From CAYLPJ01 sp964385465 (GTDB taxonomy: Bacteria; Planctomycetota; Phycisphaerae; SM23-33), in the NCBI GenBank assembly GCA_964385465.1, contig CAYLPJ010000109.1, positions 1-8,859 of the forward strand: a DNA stretch of 8,859 nucleotides, given 5' to 3'. A model generated the notes under the pieces. It had not been told where the DNA came from. It ran no database searches and saw nothing but the letters and a program-made list of their open reading frames with translations. Both the position numbers and the translations under genes were made by a program. Below, piece after piece: positions 5,959 through 8,859 of the stretch. The stretch's first letter is position 1; every line of letters starts with the position of its first letter.

Positions 5959-6858
5959 ATGGTGCGCCGCCGCCTCGCCTCCGGCCCGGTCGTCGGGGCC
6001 GGCCCGCGGCGGGCGATCGGGCCCGGCGATGAGGTCCTCCGCATGGTCATGCTTGCCCAACTCGGCCGCTTCACCCTGGACAGCCTGGACGGCTTCGGGC
6101 AGTTCTGCCGCTTCTCCGGCCAGGCGTGTGCCTGGTCCGTCCGCGGCGCGAGGCGGTGGCGGAACGTGCGCCTGCTCCTGCCGCAGTTGTACGAGATCGG
6201 CACGCGGAGCGTCCCGGTCGTGATGGTCACCGGCGCGTTCGTGGGGATGGTCCTGGCCGTCCAGATGGTCGCCCAGTTCCGCGCCGTCGGCATGGTCGCC
6301 GCGATGGGCACGATCGTGAACCTCTCGGTCCTCCGCGAGCTCGGGCCGGTCCTGGCCGGGGTCATGCTGGCCGGACGCGTCGGCGGGGCCCTCGCCGCCG
6401 AGCTGGGCACCATGCGGGTCACCGAGCAGATCGACGCCCTGCGGGCCATGGGCACCGATCCCGTCCGCGTCCTCGTCGTTCCACGCCTGCTCGCCTGCGT
6501 GCTGCTGATCCCCGTGCTGGTGCTCTACGGCGACTTCATGGGCATCCTCGGCGGATGGGCCATCAGCGTCTTCGTCTACGGCGTCAACAGCGCCGACTTC
6601 TGGCGACACGCCGTCAGGACCGTCGAGTACTTCGATATCCTCTACGGGCCGATCAAGAGCGTCTTCTTCGGCACCGCCATCGGGCTGATCTGCTGCTTCA
6701 AGGGATTCAACTGCTCCCCCGGCGCCGCCGGCGTCGGAAGGGCCTGCACCGAGAGCTTCGTCGCCAGCACCATGGTCATCCTCGCGCTGGACTTCTTCCT
6801 CGGCATGTTCCTCAACACCATCTACGAGTTCCTCTACGGCATCAAAGACCTCATGTAG
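5959..6858 (+). CDS. mlaE: MlaE-family ABC transporter permease (phospholipid/MCE system)
   Basis: MlaE permeases (PF02405) form the inner-membrane core of MCE-type lipid transporters, with an MlaF ATPase and an MlaD MCE protein, moving lipid between inner and outer membrane. Family signatures are clear (299-residue numbering): QLYEIGTRSVPVVMVTGAFVG (76-96), LRELGPVLAGVMLAGRVGGA (125-144), the coupling segment ELGTMRVTEQIDALRAMGTDP (148-168) and CFKGFNCSPGAAGVGRACTE (246-265). Five to six hydrophobic segments are present. The start is uncertain. AAGGAG (5953-5958) touches ATG 5959, giving no normal spacing; GTG 5962 is three bases further on. ATG 6043 has GAGG 8 bases upstream and gives 271 residues, nearer the usual 255-270. 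The first 28 residues of the long form look like linker sequence. No mlaF, mlaD or other MCE gene is in the window, so partners must be encoded elsewhere. Confidence 0.95.
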   Translation: MVRRRLASGPVVGAGPRRAIGPGDEVLRMVMLAQLGRFTLDSLDGFGQFCRFSGQACAWSVRGARRWRNVRLLLPQLYEIGTRSVPVVMVTGAFVGMVLAVQMVAQFRAVGMVAAMGTIVNLSVLRELGPVLAGVMLAGRVGGALAAELGTMRVTEQIDALRAMGTDPVRVLVVPRLLACVLLIPVLVLYGDFMGILGGWAISVFVYGVNSADFWRHAVRTVEYFDILYGPIKSVFFGTAIGLICCFKGFNCSPGAAGVGRACTESFVASTMVILALDFFLGMFLNTIYEFLYGIKDLM

Positions 6859-6868
6859 CCCCCCCCCC
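6859..6868. repeat. C10 homopolymer between mlaE and the Mpo1-like gene
   Basis: Ten consecutive C residues start directly after the mlaE stop codon. The tract ends 7 bases before the ribosome binding site of the next gene. Such runs are slippage-prone, and length changes here could alter RBS accessibility without affecting a reading frame. Confidence 0.6.
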
Positions 6869-6890
6869 GCCCGCCAAAGGACGACCGTCC

Positions 6891-7190
6891 ATGACCGAAG
6901 AACGCCCCACCCCCTCGCCCGCGCCGCCGCGCCGCCGGCTGGCGGCGTTCCTCCTCCGCCGCATCGAGAACTGGCGGAAACGACACCGGAACACCACCAG
7001 CTTCTACCTCCACATGGTGGGCATCCCCGCCTGCTTCCTGGCCGCGCCCGCGCTGCTGATCCTCGGCCGCTGGCCGCTGGCGATCGTCTGCTTCGTCGGC
7101 GGCTACGCCCTCCAGTTCGTCGGCCACCTCATCGAGGGGAACCGGTCGGGGGAGGAGTTGCTCCTGCGGCGCCTCCTGGGCCGTGACTGA
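6891..7190 (+). CDS. Mpo1-like (DUF962/YGL010w) small membrane protein
   Basis: A 99-residue protein with a Pro/Arg-rich start and then RHRNTTSFYLHMVGIP (31-46), two hydrophobic segments (about 46-60 and 61-78) and GYALQFVGHLIEGNRSG (71-87). The HxN...H.VGIP and LQF.GH..EGN motifs are those of the Mpo1/DUF962 family. Yeast Mpo1 is an iron-dependent dioxygenase of fatty-acid alpha-oxidation that depends on conserved histidines; the candidates here are H32, H41 and H79. The bacterial role is not established, and this copy is much shorter than the yeast protein. AAAGGA (6876-6881) lies 9 bases before the ATG. It starts 32 bases after mlaE, so the two are probably co-transcribed, fitting a membrane-lipid theme. 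Confidence 0.75.
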   Translation: MTEERPTPSPAPPRRRLAAFLLRRIENWRKRHRNTTSFYLHMVGIPACFLAAPALLILGRWPLAIVCFVGGYALQFVGHLIEGNRSGEELLLRRLLGRD

Positions 7191-7216
7191 GCGCGACCCG
7201 GGGGGCTTCTCGCTAT

Positions 7217-7393
7217 CTGGTGTTCGGTAGGAATTACCAGGTAAGAGCGTGCGCGTCTGCGGGGGGCGCGGCTCGGCCGTGGGGGAGGATCACGAGCATT
7301 CGCGGCCATCTTCCTCCGCTCGAAACCCTCCCGCGCCCCGCCGCCGCGAAGCGCCTCCTGGTAACGGTTACCTGCTAACCAATAACGCGTTAT
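7217..7393. promoter_or_regulatory. Palindrome-rich regulatory region upstream of the sigma-factor gene
   Basis: Between the Mpo1-like gene and the sigma-factor promoter (7191-7493) no gene is seen, but palindromes cluster. TTACCAGGTAA is at 7234-7244, GGTAACGGTTACC at 7360-7372 and ATAACGCGTTAT, a perfect 12-mer, at 7382-7393. The first two share the half-site GGTAA/TTACC, and CCTGGTAA occurs in inverted orientation at 7234-7241 and 7357-7364. CTGGT (7217-7221) also pairs with ACCAG (7236-7240). They lie 100-280 bp upstream of the promoter, suggesting operators for one or more dimeric regulators, possibly by looping. Confidence 0.4.
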
Positions 7394-7493
7394 GGCTCCC
7401 GCCAGTGCGCCCGTCGCCTCGGGCGATCCGCGACCGGCCTGACTTCGCGGACAATTGCCGTAAAGAAAGAGACACTTTTATCCGAATTAAGGG

Positions 7494-7521
7494 TTGACAA
7501 TTAGGACTGAATGCATACCAT
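7494..7521 (+). promoter_or_regulatory. Predicted sigma-70 promoter of the sigma-factor gene
   Basis: A perfect TTGACA (7494-7499) is followed after 16 bases by TACCAT (7516-7521, 4 of 6). The surroundings (about 7451-7530) are AT-rich for this genome. Transcription would begin near 7528, giving a leader of about 120 nt. A second TTGACA at 7564-7569 with TACCAG at 7588-7593 (spacing 18) could be a tandem promoter sharing the same TACCA -10 core. Confidence 0.65.
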
Positions 7522-7531
7522 TTGGTTCGAC

Positions 7532-7561
7532 ATGAACGAGGCCCCGATGAGCGGGGCCTGA
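7532..7561 (+). promoter_or_regulatory. Leader hairpin with a possible nine-codon leader frame
   Basis: AGGCCCCG (7539-7546) pairs perfectly with CGGGGCCT (7552-7559) around loop ATGAG, a few bases after the expected transcription start. The same bases form a short frame, MNEAPMSGA and stop (7532-7561), with no ribosome binding site. The hairpin is followed by GACGTTGAC rather than a T-run, so a Rho-independent attenuator is unlikely; mRNA 5'-end protection or control of translation is more plausible. Confidence 0.4.
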
Positions 7562-7604
7562 CGTTGACACTGAAACCGGAAAAGAAGTACCAGCTATCGG
7601 CTTC

Positions 7605-7620
7605 GCGGACACGTGTCCGC
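7605..7620. repeat. Perfect 16-bp palindrome in the leader of the sigma-factor gene
   Basis: GCGGACACGTGTCCGC is self-complementary and centred about 38 bases before the ATG at 7650. It could be a dimer-binding operator placed to block transcription elongation, or a leader hairpin. Its CTTCGCGGACA left part (7601-7611) is also found as a direct copy at 7443-7453, upstream of the promoter. Confidence 0.5.
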
Positions 7621-7649
7621 CGGGGCCGGCAAAGAAAGGCAGGACGGCC

Positions 7650-8621
7650 ATGAGCCAGGTCAACAGCAAAGCCGTCAGCGGAAGCAGCAAGGCAGCCAGC
7701 CGCAGCGAAGAGCCCCGCGAGTTGGGGACGCCCCGCGGCCTCAGCGAGGCCGAGCGGCGGGCCTACGCACGCATCCCGGCCGAGGTCGACTTCGTTTACC
7801 ACGAGTCCTTTGACGAGCCCGACGCCGAGGCCTCCATCTTCGGCGAGCAGGCGCCCGACATCGAGATCCCCCGCTGGACCAGCTTCCCCGAGGTCGCCGA
7901 CGACCAGGTCGAGCCCGCCGCGAAGGGCCGGCGCGCCCGCCTGACCGCCAAAGAGGAAGCGGCCATGTTCATCCGCTACAACTACGCCTGCTGGCGCCTC
8001 GCGAAGCTGGTCGAGGCCCAGCTCAAGCGGGCCACGCTGCCACGCGGGCGGGAGATGGTCCGCTGGTACGGGCGGGCGATGAAGACCCGCGCCGAGCTTG
8101 TCCGGGCGAACCTCGCGCTGGTGCTGGCGATGGCCAAGCGGACCAAGATCCCCAACGTCGAGTTCGGCGAGGTCGTCAGCGAGGGCAACATGGCCCTGCT
8201 GAGGAGCGTCGAGAAGTTCGACGTCTCCCGAGGCTTCAAGTTCTCCACCTACGCCTGCCGCGCGATCCTCAAGAGCTTCAACCGCCTCGCGACCAAGACC
8301 GGAAAGTACCGCCAGCGCTTCCCCACCGAGTTCGACCCCTCGCTGGAACGCAGCGACTACGACGTCCGCCGCCACGAAATGCAGCGGGAGCATTCCATCG
8401 AGGCCGTGCGAGAGGTGCTCCTGCGCAACCGCGCCAACCTGTCGGAAGTCGAGCAGACCGTCGTCATGGAGCGGTTCGCCCTCAGCAACCGAGGGCGCAA
8501 GCGCACCCTCGCGGAGGTCGGCAAGACCGTCGGGCTGACCAACGAACGCGTCCGGCAGATCCAGAACCACGCACTCGGCAAGATCCGAAGGGCCCTGACC
8601 GAGGACTACGCCATGGCGTGA
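7650..8621 (+). CDS. Sigma-70 family RNA polymerase sigma factor, planctomycete-type, region 3 reduced
   Basis: A 323-residue sigma factor. Residues 1-95 are a charged, low-complexity leader. Region 1.2 begins near RLTAKEEAAMFIRYNYACWRL (97-117). Region 2 spans about 148-215: LVRANLALVLAMAKR (150-164), EFGEVVSEGNMALLRSVEKFD (171-191) and GFKFSTYACRAILKSFNR (195-212). Region 4 spans about 263-316, with helix-turn-helix TLAEVGKTVGLTNERVRQIQ (286-305). In housekeeping sigma factors region 2.3 reads STYATWWIRQAI; here the two tryptophans are replaced (STYACRAILKS), and only about 48 residues separate regions 2 and 4, so a normal region 3 is missing. It is thus an alternative sigma rather than RpoD. 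AGGA (7641-7644) lies 5 bases before ATG 7650. No anti-sigma gene is adjacent. The long upstream region suggests tight control. Confidence 0.93.
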   Translation: MSQVNSKAVSGSSKAASRSEEPRELGTPRGLSEAERRAYARIPAEVDFVYHESFDEPDAEASIFGEQAPDIEIPRWTSFPEVADDQVEPAAKGRRARLTAKEEAAMFIRYNYACWRLAKLVEAQLKRATLPRGREMVRWYGRAMKTRAELVRANLALVLAMAKRTKIPNVEFGEVVSEGNMALLRSVEKFDVSRGFKFSTYACRAILKSFNRLATKTGKYRQRFPTEFDPSLERSDYDVRRHEMQREHSIEAVREVLLRNRANLSEVEQTVVMERFALSNRGRKRTLAEVGKTVGLTNERVRQIQNHALGKIRRALTEDYAMA

Positions 8622-8636
8622 GAGACAACCTCCCAC

Positions 8637-8713
8637 CGCTGTCGGCTGCCGGGAAGGGCCCCCGCAATCGCGGTCGCCCTTGCCCGCCGGCCGCCGGCGG
8701 GAGGCCGACAGCG
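8637..8713. other. Multi-branched inverted-repeat structure downstream of the sigma-factor gene
   Basis: CGCTGTCGGC (8637-8646) pairs perfectly with GCCGACAGCG (8704-8713). Inside are two more hairpins: AAGGGC/GCCCTT (8654-8659, 8676-8681), capped by CCGC-AATC-GCGG (8662-8673), and CCCGCCGGC/GCCGGCGGG (8683-8691, 8693-8701) with a one-base spacer. The result is a three-way junction of 77 nt starting 15 bases after the sigma stop codon. There is no T-run. It may act as a transcript end, an RNA-stability element, or a cruciform. Confidence 0.5.
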
Positions 8714-8754
8714 AACGCATGAATCTCCTTTCCTGTGCCTTGCCTCTGCCCAAC

Positions 8755-8788
8755 CGGCCGCCGGGGACATGAACCCCCCCGGCGGCCG
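8755..8788. terminator. Strong 12-bp hairpin between convergent genes
   Basis: CGGCCGCCGGGG (8755-8766) pairs perfectly with CCCCGGCGGCCG (8777-8788) around a 10-nt loop. Neither strand has a T-run after it, so it is not a canonical Rho-independent terminator. Its place between the sigma-factor gene and a convergent gene end fits a bidirectional transcript end. Confidence 0.45.
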
Positions 8789-8819
8789 TGCCCTGCCCGC
8801 AGCCCCAGGGCAATCGCAT

Positions 8820-8859
8820 CTACGATTTCTGCGTCAGCAGGTGCAGCAGGTAATCGTGG
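8820..8859 (-). CDS. C-terminal end of a gene cut by the window edge
   Basis: Read on the minus strand, 8858-8820 gives HDYLLHLLTQKS followed by TAG. The leucine-rich amphipathic helix and normal codon choice look like a genuine protein end, convergent with the sigma-factor gene, and the 12-bp hairpin lies just past it. Twelve residues are too few to name a family. Confidence 0.4.
   Translation of the reverse strand, partial: HDYLLHLLTQKS

Noticed and set aside
7552..7577. Hammerhead-like CTGA...GAAA in the sigma-factor leader
   Set aside because: The core CTGANGA is not intact and the three required stems do not form.

Overview
This is a high-GC (roughly 70%) bacterial window. GC-rich third codon positions, a sigma-70 factor with the NY-type region 1.2 and the FSTYACRAILKS signature, and an orphan MlaE-type permease suggest a planctomycete, probably near Phycisphaerae. 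That placement is inferred from protein style, not from a marker gene.

Left part (1-2593): two genes on the minus strand form a likely operon. The first encodes a 573-residue multi-pass membrane protein of GT-C-like architecture with a soluble C-terminal domain. The second encodes a 190-residue secreted lipoprotein. A recognisable promoter sits in the divergent gap shared with tilS. Middle-left (2629-4492): on the plus strand, tilS (tRNA-Ile lysidine synthase, short form) is followed by a cysteine-rich YkgJ-like metal-binding protein.

Middle (4492-5575) is about 1.1 kb without a convincing protein gene and is the most unusual part. It starts with a 161-bp fold-back element bounded by perfect 18-bp inverted repeats; its first base completes the stop codon of the preceding gene. 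Next comes a possible stand-alone RNA unit with promoter, structured core and terminator (about 4764-5160). A second good promoter (5233-5261) then reads toward the mlaE cluster. Two copies of one RNA-like motif lie here, one in the candidate RNA and one in the leader of the mlaE cluster. They share a 16-nt unpaired segment, while their flanking 7-bp outer stems and inner hairpin stems differ in sequence yet still pair.

Right-middle (5576-7190): a 96-residue helical protein of unknown role, mlaE (phospholipid/ABC permease) and a 99-residue Mpo1-like (DUF962) membrane protein lie in the same direction and may form a lipid-related operon. Right (7191-8859): a 459-bp regulatory region with several palindromes and a TTGACA promoter drives a sigma-70 family factor that lacks a normal region 3. 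Strong hairpins follow. The last 40 bases look like the C-terminus of a convergent minus-strand gene.

No tRNA, rRNA, CRISPR array or transposase gene was seen. Function calls for tilS, mlaE and the sigma factor are firm. The others are family-level or unknown, and all RNA and regulatory calls are predictions from sequence inspection alone.
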